Assembly (NCBI GenBank): GCA_964640725.1
Contig: CAZXIJ010000005.1
Location: forward strand, 1 to 64,000
Source of the DNA: CALHVX01 sp964640725
Lineage (GTDB): Bacteria; Pseudomonadota; Gammaproteobacteria; Pseudomonadales; Azotimanducaceae
Reading direction: 5' to 3'
Length of the DNA: 64,000 bases
The translations under genes were made by a program, and so were the position numbers. The notes beneath the pieces are model-generated. The model was not told the origin of the DNA, searched no databases, and saw nothing but the letters and a program-made list of their open reading frames with translations. This document shows, piece after piece, positions 1 to 8,056 of this stretch; the first letter of the stretch is position 1, and every line of letters begins with the position of its first letter.

Positions 1-1
1 C

Positions 2-574
2 AGTGCGCGCAAGGCCCAAAAACGCGCCCCGGCCAGGTCGCGCCAGAGCACCCCGCAACGCTACTTCCACGGCCCAAGCTTCAGTGGCGGCGTCGTGCTG
101 GGCGCGATCATCGTCATCGCGACCGCCTACGTGCCAGAACTGCTGCCCCGGCTCAGTGCGCTGACCGCCGGAACTGCGAGCCGGGATCCGGCAAGTGCGC
201 CGCTACCGGAGCTCCAGCCCCCCCGGGAGCGCCCCAACCTGCGCTTTGAGTATCCCGACCTGCTCAGCCAGTCCGACGTGCCTGCCGACCCCAGCCGCTA
301 CCGGCAGCCGCTGCGCAAGGACACGCCGGAGGCCGAGCGCAGCATCCTGTTGCAGGCCGCTTCTTTCCGAACCCAGAATGAGGCAGATGTCGCCCGCGCC
401 CGCATCCTGCTTATGGACCTGCCGGTCAGCACCAATCCCGTGCAGGTCAAGAACGAGCGCTGGATCCGCGTGACCGTGGGGCCGTTCCCGAGCGCGGTAC
501 AGGCCCGTCGGGCCATGACCGTGCTGCGCGAGCAGTCCTACGCGCCCCTTTGGATTGAACTCGAACCGACCTGA
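2..574 (+). CDS. ftsN: FtsN-like SPOR-domain cell division protein (5' end outside window)
   Basis: The reading frame is open from the window edge, so the start codon lies upstream. A basic stretch is followed by one membrane segment (GGVVLGAIIVIATAY), a proline-rich linker and a C-terminal SPOR-type domain of about 75 residues containing LLQAASFRTQNEADVARA and a WIRVTVGPF core. SPOR domains bind denuded glycan at the septum, and FtsN is a bitopic inner-membrane divisome protein. The name rests on this layout plus position directly before hslV, the same order as in Escherichia coli. A generic SPOR protein remains possible because the N-terminus is missing. Confidence 0.8.
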   Translation, partial: SARKAQKRAPARSRQSTPQRYFHGPSFSGGVVLGAIIVIATAYVPELLPRLSALTAGTASRDPASAPLPELQPPRERPNLRFEYPDLLSQSDVPADPSRYRQPLRKDTPEAERSILLQAASFRTQNEADVARARILLMDLPVSTNPVQVKNERWIRVTVGPFPSAVQARRAMTVLREQSYAPLWIELEPT

Positions 575-632
575 TACCCGGCACCAGCGGACAACACAGC
601 GACCGGGCCACCCCGCAACCAGAGAGAAAGCG

Positions 633-1175
633 ATGACCAAACTCCACGGCACCACTGTGATCTGCGCCCGCCGCGGGCAACAGGTCGCCATGGGCGGCGA
701 CGGCCAGCTCACCCAGGGCAACGCCATCCTCAAAGGCAATGGCCGCAAGGTGCGCTGGCTGGGCGACGGTAAAGTGCTCGCCGGCTTCGCTGGCGGCACC
801 GCCGATGCCTTTACCCTGTTCGAGCGTTTCGAAGCATCGCTCGCCAAGTTTCAGGGCCAGCTCACCCGGGCTGCGGTAGAACTTGCGAAAGACTGGCGCT
901 CGGAGCGCGCCCTGCGGCGGCTGGAGGCGCTGCTGCTGGTCGCCGACAGCGACGTGACGCTGATGATTTCCGGCACCGGCGACGTCATCGAGCCCGAGGG
1001 CGGCGTGCTCGCTATCGGCTCCGGCGGTCCCTTCGCCCAGTCGGCCGCGCGCGCGCTGATGGAGCACACGGAGTTGCCGGCCCGCACCGTCGTCGAGCAA
1101 TCACTCATCATCGCCGCCGATACCTGCATCTATACCAACCACCACCACACCATCGAGGTGCTCGACAGCCCATGA
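633..1175 (+). CDS. hslV: ATP-dependent protease subunit HslV
   Basis: HslV is the threonine peptidase of the cytoplasmic HslUV (ClpYQ) protease. The 180-residue protein has the family signatures GDGQ, AGFAGGTADAFTLFE, AVELAKDW, GSGGPFAQSAARAL and CIYTNH. The ATG at 633 is preceded by AGAGAAAG. The catalytic Thr is normally residue 2 after Met removal; here the conserved TTV block begins at Thr7 after MTKLHG, so a short propeptide must be removed, as I recall for Xanthomonas-type HslV. The stop overlaps the hslU start (ATGA), implying coupled translation of protease and unfoldase. Confidence 0.96.
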   Translation: MTKLHGTTVICARRGQQVAMGGDGQLTQGNAILKGNGRKVRWLGDGKVLAGFAGGTADAFTLFERFEASLAKFQGQLTRAAVELAKDWRSERALRRLEALLLVADSDVTLMISGTGDVIEPEGGVLAIGSGGPFAQSAARALMEHTELPARTVVEQSLIIAADTCIYTNHHHTIEVLDSP

Positions 1176-2506
1176 GCGTCATGACCCCGCGCGAGATCGT
1201 CAGAGAGCTCGACAAACACATTATTGGCCAGGACACCGCCAAGCGCGCCGTCGCGATTGCGCTGCGCAATCGGTGGCGCCGCATGCAGCTCGACGAAGCG
1301 ATGCGCAACGAGATCTCGCCCAAGAACATCCTCATGATCGGGCCCACCGGCGTCGGCAAGACGGAAATCGCCCGACGGCTGGCGCGGCTCGCCAACGCGC
1401 CCTTCCTGAAGGTCGAAGCCACCAAGTTCACCGAGGTGGGCTATGTCGGCCGGGACGTGGAGTCCATCATTCGTGATCTGGCAGAGATCGCCGCCAACAA
1501 CCTGCGCCAGCAGGAGCAAAAGGCGCGCGCCGCGCAGGCTGAAGACAAAGCTGAGGACCGGATCCTCGACGCGCTGCTGCCGCCGTCGCGCAGCGCCGGC
1601 TTCGGGACAGACAACGCCGACGACGCCGACTCGAGCACCCGACAGCTGTTTCGGAAAAAGCTGCGGGAAGGCGATCTGGACGACAAGGAGATCGAGATCG
1701 ATCTGTCGCAGACCCCGGTCGGGGTCGAGATCATGGCGCCCCCGGGCATGGAGGAGATGACCAGCCAGCTGCAGAACATGTTCAGCAGCATGGGCGGTGG
1801 CCGCACCTCCAGCCGCCGGCTGACAGTGCGGGAAGCGCTGCGCCGGGTGCGCGAAGAAGAAGCAGCCAAGCTCGTGAACGAAGAAGAGCTGAAGGGCAAA
1901 GCCGTCGATGCCGTAGAGCAGACCGGCATCGTTTTTCTGGACGAGATCGACAAGGTGGCCAAGCGCTCTGAAACGAGCGGCACCGATGTCTCCCGGGAAG
2001 GCGTGCAGCGGGATCTGCTGCCGCTCATCGAAGGCAGCACCGTATCGACCAAATACGGCATGGTTCGTACCGACCACATTCTGTTCATCGCCAGCGGCGC
2101 GTTTCACCTGTCGAAGCCCTCGGACCTGATCCCGGAGCTGCAGGGCCGCCTGCCCATCCGCGTTGAGCTGGAAGCGCTGAGCCCGGAGGACTTCCGCCGC
2201 ATTCTGACCGAGCCCGACTATTCCCTGACGGAGCAGTACCAGGCCCTGCTGGGCACCGAGGGGCTCGCCGTCACCTTTACGGAAGACGGCCTGGCCCGGC
2301 TGGCGGAGCTCGCCTGGCAAGTCAACGAGCGCACCGAGAATATCGGCGCCCGGCGCCTGCACACGGTCATGGAGCGGTTGTTGGAGACCCTGTCCTTCCA
2401 GGCCAGCGAGCTGGAGCAGCAGGCGGTGAACATCGACGCCGGCTACGTCAACGAACATCTCAGTGCCCTGGTTGCCGATCAGGACCTGTCGCAGTACATC
2501 CTGTAG
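1172..2506 (+). CDS. hslU: ATP-dependent protease ATPase subunit HslU
   Basis: HslU is the AAA+ unfoldase that feeds substrates into HslV. The 444-residue length matches the family. It starts MTPREIVRELDKHIIGQ after a short leader, has Walker A GPTGVGKTE at about residues 57-65 and Walker B IVFLDEIDK at about 253-261, and between them a charged I-domain insertion. A sensor and arginine region (NERTENIGARRLHTVMERL) follows. It ends in LSQYIL, the hydrophobic C-terminal tail that docks into HslV. The start overlaps the hslV stop by four bases. Confidence 0.97.
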   Translation: MSVMTPREIVRELDKHIIGQDTAKRAVAIALRNRWRRMQLDEAMRNEISPKNILMIGPTGVGKTEIARRLARLANAPFLKVEATKFTEVGYVGRDVESIIRDLAEIAANNLRQQEQKARAAQAEDKAEDRILDALLPPSRSAGFGTDNADDADSSTRQLFRKKLREGDLDDKEIEIDLSQTPVGVEIMAPPGMEEMTSQLQNMFSSMGGGRTSSRRLTVREALRRVREEEAAKLVNEEELKGKAVDAVEQTGIVFLDEIDKVAKRSETSGTDVSREGVQRDLLPLIEGSTVSTKYGMVRTDHILFIASGAFHLSKPSDLIPELQGRLPIRVELEALSPEDFRRILTEPDYSLTEQYQALLGTEGLAVTFTEDGLARLAELAWQVNERTENIGARRLHTVMERLLETLSFQASELEQQAVNIDAGYVNEHLSALVADQDLSQYIL

Positions 2507-2518
2507 GAAGCGCGAACC

Positions 2519-2902
2519 ATGGTGCATCCCACCGCCATCAACTACCGCAAGGGCGCCCGGCAGCTGGTCGTGACCTGGGACGACTTCGTCTGCGAGCTGC
2601 CGGCCGAGCTGCTGCGCGTGTTCTCGCCCTCGGCAGAAGTGCGCGGCCACGGACCCGGGGAGCGCAAGCTGCAGAGCGGCAAGAAGTACGTGCAGATCAC
2701 CGGTATCGACCCGGTCGGCAACTACGCGGTCCGCCTGAGCTTTGACGATGGGCACGACAGCGGGATCTACGGCTTCGAGTACCTGCGGCAGTTGGGCGAG
2801 CAGCGCGAAGCCTTCTGGGACGAGTACCTGGCAGAGCTGGAAACCGCCAACGCCTCGCGGCTGCCCCCGATCGCGGTAGGCCAGTGGGTGCCCAAAGAGT
2901 AA
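2519..2902 (+). CDS. DUF971 protein (gamma-butyrobetaine hydroxylase-like N-terminal domain)
   Basis: This 127-residue protein is a stand-alone DUF971 (GBBH-like N-terminal) domain: INYRKGARQLVVTWDD, ELPAELLRVFSPSAEVRGH, VQITGIDPVGNYAVRLSFDDGHDSGIYGFEYLRQL. Homologues often follow hslU in gammaproteobacteria, as here, 12 bp downstream in the same direction. The fold is known from the N-terminus of carnitine biosynthesis enzymes and from iron-sulfur-related proteins. No catalytic residues for hydroxylation are present, so I assign only the domain. It is probably part of the hslVU-ubi transcription unit. Confidence 0.88.
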   Translation: MVHPTAINYRKGARQLVVTWDDFVCELPAELLRVFSPSAEVRGHGPGERKLQSGKKYVQITGIDPVGNYAVRLSFDDGHDSGIYGFEYLRQLGEQREAFWDEYLAELETANASRLPPIAVGQWVPKE

Positions 2903-2911
2903 CATCCAGCC

Positions 2912-3700
2912 ATGAGCAAACCTTTGACAGACACCGGCGAACCCAGCCCCGGCGATGGCCCGGATGCGGTCGACTTCGGGTACCGAAAAGTCACCGCGGC
3001 GGAAAAAACCAAACTGGTTGGCGGCGTCTTCAGCAGCGTCGCCCAGCGCTACGACGTGATGAACGACTTCATGTCCCTGGGCACACACCGGCTGTTCAAG
3101 CGCATGCTGGTCGAGCTGACGGGCGCGCGGCGGGGCCACCGGCTGCTGGATCTGGCCGGCGGTACCGGCGATGTGGCTGCCCTGCTCGCGCCGATCACCG
3201 GCGACAGCGGCCAGGTGGTACTGGCTGACCGCAATGCCGAGATGATGCACGTTGGCCGCAATCGCCTGCTCGACCGCGGCCACGCGAACGTGGCGTTCTG
3301 CCAGCTGAACGCCGAAGCGCTGCCGTTTGCCAGCAACAGCTTTGACGCCGTCACCCTGGCCTTTGGCATTCGCAACTTCACCAGCAAGGCCGCCGCTCTG
3401 AAGGAGCTGCGCCGGGTCCTGAAGCCGGGCGCCGCGCTGCTGGTGCTGGAGTTTTCCAAGCCCAAGGGCAACCTGCTGCAGGCCGCCTACTCCGGCTTCC
3501 AGGGCCTTTGGCCGGCGGTGGGCCAGGCACTGGTGGGCGATCCCCAGCCCTATCGCTACCTGGTGGAGTCCATTCGCGTGCATCCCGACCAGAAGCAGCT
3601 CAAGCTGATGATGGAAGACGCCGGCTTCGGCAAGGTGACCTATCACAACCTGCTCGGCGGCATCGCCGCAATCCATCGGGCCGAGGTTGCCGCATCTTGA
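2912..3700 (+). CDS. ubiE: Ubiquinone/menaquinone C-methyltransferase UbiE
   Basis: UbiE is the SAM-dependent C-methyltransferase of ubiquinone (and menaquinone) synthesis. The 262-residue protein has the class I methyltransferase motif LLDLAGGTGDVA at about residues 79-90, the UbiE signatures YDVMNDFMSLGTHRLFKR and FGIRNF, and a C-terminal MMEDAGFGKVTYHNLLGGIAAIHRA block. It is followed without a gap by ubiJ, whose TTG start overlaps the ubiE TGA, so the ubi genes look translationally coupled. Confidence 0.96.
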   Translation: MSKPLTDTGEPSPGDGPDAVDFGYRKVTAAEKTKLVGGVFSSVAQRYDVMNDFMSLGTHRLFKRMLVELTGARRGHRLLDLAGGTGDVAALLAPITGDSGQVVLADRNAEMMHVGRNRLLDRGHANVAFCQLNAEALPFASNSFDAVTLAFGIRNFTSKAAALKELRRVLKPGAALLVLEFSKPKGNLLQAAYSGFQGLWPAVGQALVGDPQPYRYLVESIRVHPDQKQLKLMMEDAGFGKVTYHNLLGGIAAIHRAEVAAS

Positions 3701-4368
3701 GCCCGGCCGAGGCCCTGCTGTCAGAGTTGCTGAGCGGCGCCGCGCAGGCGGCTCTGCGCCTCGACCAGACTGCCGGCGAGCGACTGGCCCCCCTCGAAGG
3801 CCGCAGCCTTTGCATTCACTGCACCAACCCGCCGCAGCGCGTCACCCTGCGGGTCAGCGGCGGCCAGCTGGACGTGCTGCCCGGCAGCGAGAACCCAACG
3901 GACGCAACCGTCAAAGGCAACTTCAGCGACCTGGTGACCCTGCTGCGCGGCAGCACGCCCACCCACAAGGTCAACGTCACTGGCGACCCGACGGTTCTGC
4001 GAGATTTTGCGCGCTGTTTTGAAGGCTTCGAGCCGGCGCTGCCCGGCGCTGTGAACGGCTTGCTGGCGCCGCTCAAAGACCTGGCCCTGCGCCAGCCGGG
4101 CGCCGGTGAGCATCCGGCAACTGCCCTCGCGGAGCAGGCCCGGGGCTTCCTGGAAGTGGGGCTCGGCACGCTGCGCAACGCCTTCGAAGCCGGGCTGGCA
4201 CCGGGGCCAGCAACCGCCGCGCCGACGCCGGAGTCGCCGGCCGATGCGCTGCGCGACCAGCTGGCCCGGCTGGACGCAGGCATCAGCGCCCTCGATCGCC
4301 GGATCGATGTCCTGGAAAGCCAGCGCAGGCGGCGCACGCAGGACGAGCGGGGCAAGAAGGCTCCATGA
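3697..4368 (+). CDS. ubiJ: Ubiquinone biosynthesis accessory factor UbiJ (SCP2 domain)
   Basis: UbiJ is an SCP2-fold lipid-binding factor that organises the late ubiquinone hydroxylase and methylase complex. The 223-residue protein has an N-terminal SCP2-like region (CIHCTNPPQRVTLRVSGGQLDV to about residue 110), a linker, and a C-terminal helix typical of UbiJ (LRDQLARLDAGISALDRRID). I chose the TTG at 3697 because it overlaps the ubiE stop and leaves a standard-length protein; an open frame continues upstream inside ubiE but lacks family similarity. The stop overlaps the ubiB start (ATGA). Confidence 0.87.
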   Translation: MSPAEALLSELLSGAAQAALRLDQTAGERLAPLEGRSLCIHCTNPPQRVTLRVSGGQLDVLPGSENPTDATVKGNFSDLVTLLRGSTPTHKVNVTGDPTVLRDFARCFEGFEPALPGAVNGLLAPLKDLALRQPGAGEHPATALAEQARGFLEVGLGTLRNAFEAGLAPGPATAAPTPESPADALRDQLARLDAGISALDRRIDVLESQRRRRTQDERGKKAP

Positions 4369-5936
4369 GCGGAGCCCGCGGCCTATCCCTGCGCCGAGCC
4401 CTCAAAATACTGCGCACCATCGGCCGCTTTCGTCTCGATGCGCTCATCCCGAACCGCCAGGCATTGCCCTGGCATCTGCGGGCGCTACTCGCGCCCATGC
4501 GCCTGATTCCGGAGCCTGCCGAAGCCCCAAACACGCGGCTGCGCCTGGCGCTGGAGAGCCTCGGCCCGGTGTTCGTGAAGTTCGGCCAAATGCTGTCAAC
4601 GCGCCGGGACCTGCTGCCCGTGGCCCTGGCGGACGAACTTAGCCGTCTGCAGGACCGCGTGGCACCCTTTCCCAGCGCCGAGGCGCACGACCTGATCGCC
4701 CGGGCCCTGGGCTCAGACCTGTCGCTGATCTTCAGCGAGTTCAGCAGCGAGCCGCTGGCCAGCGCCTCCGTGGCCCAGGTGCATGCCGCCCGGCTGCAGA
4801 TCGAAGGCGAAGACCACGATGTGGTGGTCAAGATCGTCCGCCCAGGCCTGGCGCCGGTCATCCGCGCCGACACCGCCATCCTCCGCAGCCTTGCTCGACA
4901 GCTCGAGAGCCACTCCGTTGAGGCCCGCCGGCTGCACCCGACTGAGGTCGTGGACGACTACGAGCGAACGATTCTGGAAGAGCTCGACCTGTCCCGGGAG
5001 GCCGCAAACACCGAGCGCCTGCGCTCGGACTTCGCCGACTCACCCTTGCTGTACGTGCCGCGCGTGTACCGGGAACACTGCCGCAGCAACGTCCTAGTCA
5101 TCGAGCGCGTCACCGGTATTCCGATCGCCGACGTGGAACGCCTCAAGGCCGCCGGCACCAACATGCCGCTGCTGGCTGCTCGCGGTGTCGAGACGTTCTT
5201 TACCCAGGTCTTCGAGACCAACTTCTTTCACGCCGACATGCACCCCGGCAATATTTTCGTGGATGTCACGAACCCGGACGAACCCAGCTACATCGCCATC
5301 GATTGCGCGATCGTGGGCTCCCTGACGGAAGAGGATCAGGACTACCTGGCCCGCAACCTGCTCGCTTTCTTTCACCAGGACTACGCCGCTGTCGCCCGGC
5401 TGCACCTCGAGTCAGGCTGGGTGCCGCCCGACACGGACGCCGCCGCCTTCGAGGCAGTGATCCGGGACCTGTGCGAGCCGATCTTCGAAAAGCCTCTGTC
5501 CGAGATCTCCTTCGGCGAATTCCTGGTCGATCTGTTCCAGACCGCCAGCGAATTTCGCATGGAAGTGCAGCCGCAGCTCGTGCTGCTGCAAAAAACGCTG
5601 CTCTACATCGAAGGGCTCGGGCGTCAGCTCTATCCGGAGCTCGACCTGTGGGAAACCGCCCAGCCGTTCATGGAGCGCTGGATGGAGCAGCGTCTGAGCC
5701 CGGCACGTGCGGTGCAGTCGTTGATCGATCAGGCCCCGCGAATTGTCGAACAGCTGCCCGAACTGCCCGAGGTCCTGGCTTCCGCCAGCTTCAAGCTGCG
5801 CAAGATTGAGCATCACATGGCGCGCCAGACCCGAGACCTGCAGGTTCTGGAAGCGCGGGAGGCGACGCTGCGGCGACGTCAATATTGGCTTGCCGGCGCG
5901 CTAGCTGTCAGCATCCTGTTCTCCCTTGCCAGCTAG
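4365..5936 (+). CDS. ubiB: ABC1/ADCK-type kinase-like protein UbiB
   Basis: UbiB is an atypical kinase/ATPase required for ubiquinone synthesis, anchored in the inner membrane. The 523-residue protein carries the KxGQ motif (VFVKFGQMLSTRRDLLP, about residues 68-84), an alanine-rich ATP loop (LASASVAQVHAARL), the catalytic-loop equivalent HADMHPGNIF (about 289-298) and a metal-binding IDCAIVG segment at about 312. As I recall, E. coli has DCG where this protein has DCA. A single hydrophobic tail (WLAGALAVSILFSLA) ends the protein; E. coli UbiB has two such helices. It is translationally coupled to ubiJ. Confidence 0.95.
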   Translation: MSGARGLSLRRALKILRTIGRFRLDALIPNRQALPWHLRALLAPMRLIPEPAEAPNTRLRLALESLGPVFVKFGQMLSTRRDLLPVALADELSRLQDRVAPFPSAEAHDLIARALGSDLSLIFSEFSSEPLASASVAQVHAARLQIEGEDHDVVVKIVRPGLAPVIRADTAILRSLARQLESHSVEARRLHPTEVVDDYERTILEELDLSREAANTERLRSDFADSPLLYVPRVYREHCRSNVLVIERVTGIPIADVERLKAAGTNMPLLAARGVETFFTQVFETNFFHADMHPGNIFVDVTNPDEPSYIAIDCAIVGSLTEEDQDYLARNLLAFFHQDYAAVARLHLESGWVPPDTDAAAFEAVIRDLCEPIFEKPLSEISFGEFLVDLFQTASEFRMEVQPQLVLLQKTLLYIEGLGRQLYPELDLWETAQPFMERWMEQRLSPARAVQSLIDQAPRIVEQLPELPEVLASASFKLRKIEHHMARQTRDLQVLEAREATLRRRQYWLAGALAVSILFSLAS

Positions 5937-5956
5937 CGCCGCAGAGGCCCGCAACC

Positions 5957-6310
5957 ATGAGTGACGTGATCGAAGCCCTGACCCGGGTGCTGCAAGCTCG
6001 CCGCAATGCCGATCCGGACACGTCCTACGTCGCGCAGCTTTACGGCAAGGGGCTCGACAAAATCCTGGAAAAGGTCGGCGAGGAGGCCACCGAGGTCCTG
6101 ATCGCGGCGAAGAACGTCGAACACGCGACCGACCGCGACGCAGGCGCGGCCCCGCCGGCAAAGGCACTCACCGGCGAAGTGGCCGACCTGTGGTTTCACA
6201 CCATGGTCATGATGGTGCAGCTCAATATCGAGCCGCAGGCGGTGCTCGACGAGCTGGAAGAGCGGTTCGGACTGTCCGGCTTGGACGAAAAAGCCAATCG
6301 CCGCCCGTAA
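5957..6310 (+). CDS. hisE: Phosphoribosyl-ATP diphosphatase HisE
   Basis: HisE hydrolyses phosphoribosyl-ATP to phosphoribosyl-AMP, step two of histidine synthesis. The 117-residue protein has the MazG-like all-alpha metal-binding pattern: SYVAQLYGKGLDKILEKVGEE, ATEVLIAAK, then GEVADLWFHTMVMM. I chose the ATG at 5957, 20 bp after ubiB, over upstream codons inside ubiB. It is a separate gene, not a HisIE fusion. Its place before tatABC is common in gammaproteobacteria, while hisB and hisA are 36 kb away. Confidence 0.94.
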   Translation: MSDVIEALTRVLQARRNADPDTSYVAQLYGKGLDKILEKVGEEATEVLIAAKNVEHATDRDAGAAPPAKALTGEVADLWFHTMVMMVQLNIEPQAVLDELEERFGLSGLDEKANRRP

Positions 6311-6424
6311 CGGCAGGGGCAGTGCGCCCGACACAGCGACGCATCCCCGCAAACGTGAACAGGTCGCTTGTCAAACGATCCCCGGGACTGATGATCACCG
6401 CACTAAACCAATCGCGTCGGAGCC

Positions 6425-6462
6425 TATAATGCGGCTCTATTACGCACGCTTAGGAGAACGCC
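6425..6462 (+). promoter_or_regulatory. Probable sigma-70 -10 box and RBS of tatABC
   Basis: The 152-bp space between hisE and tatA contains a perfect TATAAT at 6425-6430 in an otherwise GC-rich context and a strong ribosome binding site (TTAGGAGA) just before the tatA ATG at 6463. No good -35 hexamer sits 16-18 bp upstream, so strength is uncertain. It suggests that tat transcription is at least partly independent of the ubi-hisE unit. Confidence 0.55.
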
Positions 6463-6699
6463 ATGTTCGGTCTTTCCATTTGGGAATTGCTCATCGTCCT
6501 GGCCATCGTGCTGCTGATTTTTGGCGGCAAGCGCCTCAAAAACGTCGGCGCTGATCTCGGAACCGCCATCAAAGGGTTTCGCAGCGCCGTCGCCGAGGAA
6601 GAGAAGCCCGAGGCCAAGGCAGAAGCCAAGGTCATCGAGGGCGAGGTCGCAGGCAGCACGACGACCAGCACCAAGCAGAACACTGACGCCAGCGCCTGA
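6463..6699 (+). CDS. tatA: Sec-independent translocase subunit TatA
   Basis: TatA multimerises to form the passage for folded proteins in the twin-arginine pathway. The 78-residue protein has the expected short periplasmic N-terminus, one membrane helix (IWELLIVLAIVLLIFGG), the hinge with a conserved FGG turn, an amphipathic helix (KRLKNVGADLGTAIKGFR) and a charged tail. It is the first gene of tatABC and has a strong RBS. At least two proteins in this window carry RR-containing export signals that could use the system. Confidence 0.95.
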   Translation: MFGLSIWELLIVLAIVLLIFGGKRLKNVGADLGTAIKGFRSAVAEEEKPEAKAEAKVIEGEVAGSTTTSTKQNTDASA

Positions 6700-6734
6700 G
6701 CGCCCGGCTCCCGCCATGCTGATCGGGACCACCG

Positions 6735-7241
6735 ATGTTTGATATCGGCTTTCCGGAACTGTTTATCGTCGCCCTGGTGATGCTGGTGGTGCTCGGGCCT
6801 GAGCGCCTGCCGGAAACGCTGCGCACCGCCGGGCTCTGGCTGGGCCGCCTGCGACGCAGCTTCGCGTCGGTGAAGGCCGAGATCGAGAAAGAAGTCGGCA
6901 TGGACGACATCAAGCGCCAGCTGCACAACGAAGCGATCATGGACGAGATGAAGCGCCTGGAGTCCGAAGTTCGAGGCGAGCCCGACGCGGCAGCGCGGAA
7001 CGCTCAAACCGATCACTCGGAAGACGATCCGGATCCCCCTGGGCAGCACGAGTCGCGCCAGGACGATGACGACGACTACAACTACGACGACGATGCCCAC
7101 CGGCACTCCGATCCAGGGTCAACGGTCGAGACCGGGCACCAGGATTCAGCGAGCGAGGCCGAGGCCGGGGACCAGGACAGCGCCCGGGACACTGAGTATC
7201 CCGACAGCGGCGCGCCGCGACAGGTCGCCAAACAGCCATGA
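6735..7241 (+). CDS. tatB: Sec-independent translocase subunit TatB
   Basis: TatB forms the substrate receptor with TatC. The N-terminus MFDIGFPELFIVALVMLVVLGPERLP is diagnostic, with the conserved Glu in the membrane helix and the LGPERLP hinge. An amphipathic helix follows (TAGLWLGRLRRSFASVKAEIEKE). From about residue 90 the protein becomes a low-complexity acidic tail rich in Asp, Glu and Gln (168 residues in total), typical of the poorly conserved TatB C-terminus. The stop overlaps the tatC start (ATGA). Confidence 0.95.
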   Translation: MFDIGFPELFIVALVMLVVLGPERLPETLRTAGLWLGRLRRSFASVKAEIEKEVGMDDIKRQLHNEAIMDEMKRLESEVRGEPDAAARNAQTDHSEDDPDPPGQHESRQDDDDDYNYDDDAHRHSDPGSTVETGHQDSASEAEAGDQDSARDTEYPDSGAPRQVAKQP

Positions 7242-8056
7242 GCGCCAAGCTGGATCCGGGCGCGCACGATCAGCGCGTCGACAACGACGAGCAGCCATTC
7301 CTGGAGCACCTGCTGGAGCTACGGCGACGCCTGCTCTACGCCCTGGGCGCGGTGCTGATCCTGTTCATCCCGCTGTTCTTTGTGGCCAACGAGCTCTACA
7401 GCTTCATCGCGGCCCCGCTGCTGGCGCATTTGCCAGAAGGCGGGCAGATGATCGCCACCGGCGTTGCGGCCCCGTTTCTGACGCCCTTCAAGCTGACCCT
7501 GATCCTGTCGCTGTTCCTGGGCATGCCCGTGGTGCTGTACCAGTTCTGGTCCTTCGTGTCGCCCGGTCTGTACATGCACGAGAAGCGCTTCGCGGTACCG
7601 CTCATGGTATCGACCATCGTGCTGTTTTATCTGGGCATGGCCTTCGCCTACTACCTGGTCTTTCCCCTGGCCTTCAACTTTTTCGCCGGCGCCGGGCCGG
7701 ACGAAGTCGCCATGATGACCGACATCAGCAGCTACCTGGACTTCGTTCTGAAGATGTTCTTCGCGTTCGGCATTGCTTTCGAGATACCCGTGGCAACGCT
7801 GCTGCTGTCCTGGTCCGGTCTTGCCAGCGCAGACACGATGGCCCACAAGCGCCCGTACGTGATTGTCGGCTGCTTCATCGTCGGCATGCTGCTGACGCCC
7901 CCGGACGTGATCTCGCAGCTTCTGCTGGCCGTGCCGACCTGGCTGCTGTTTGAAGTCGGCATCGTCTTTGCTCGCTTCGCCGAGCGGCAAAAAGCCAGCC
8001 GGCAGGCGCACGAGGACGACGACGAAGCCTCAGCGGGCGACACGCGAGAATCCTGA
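7238..8056 (+). CDS. tatC: Sec-independent translocase subunit TatC
   Basis: TatC is the six-helix inner-membrane receptor for twin-arginine signal peptides. The 272-residue protein has the conserved N-terminal FLEHLLELRRRLLYAL and the family blocks PFLTPFKLTLILSLFLGMPV, YQFWSFVSPGLYMHEKR and LTPPDVISQLLLAVPTWLLFEVG. The C-terminal tail is acidic. The gene overlaps tatB by four bases, and its TGA overlaps a CTG that is the likely start of the downstream symporter. Confidence 0.96.
   Translation: MSAKLDPGAHDQRVDNDEQPFLEHLLELRRRLLYALGAVLILFIPLFFVANELYSFIAAPLLAHLPEGGQMIATGVAAPFLTPFKLTLILSLFLGMPVVLYQFWSFVSPGLYMHEKRFAVPLMVSTIVLFYLGMAFAYYLVFPLAFNFFAGAGPDEVAMMTDISSYLDFVLKMFFAFGIAFEIPVATLLLSWSGLASADTMAHKRPYVIVGCFIVGMLLTPPDVISQLLLAVPTWLLFEVGIVFARFAERQKASRQAHEDDDEASAGDTRES

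Noticed and set aside
1130..3676. 848-codon open frame on the minus strand across hslU, DUF971 and ubiE
   Set aside because: It is antisense to three clear genes and has no domain similarity; long antisense frames are expected at this GC content.
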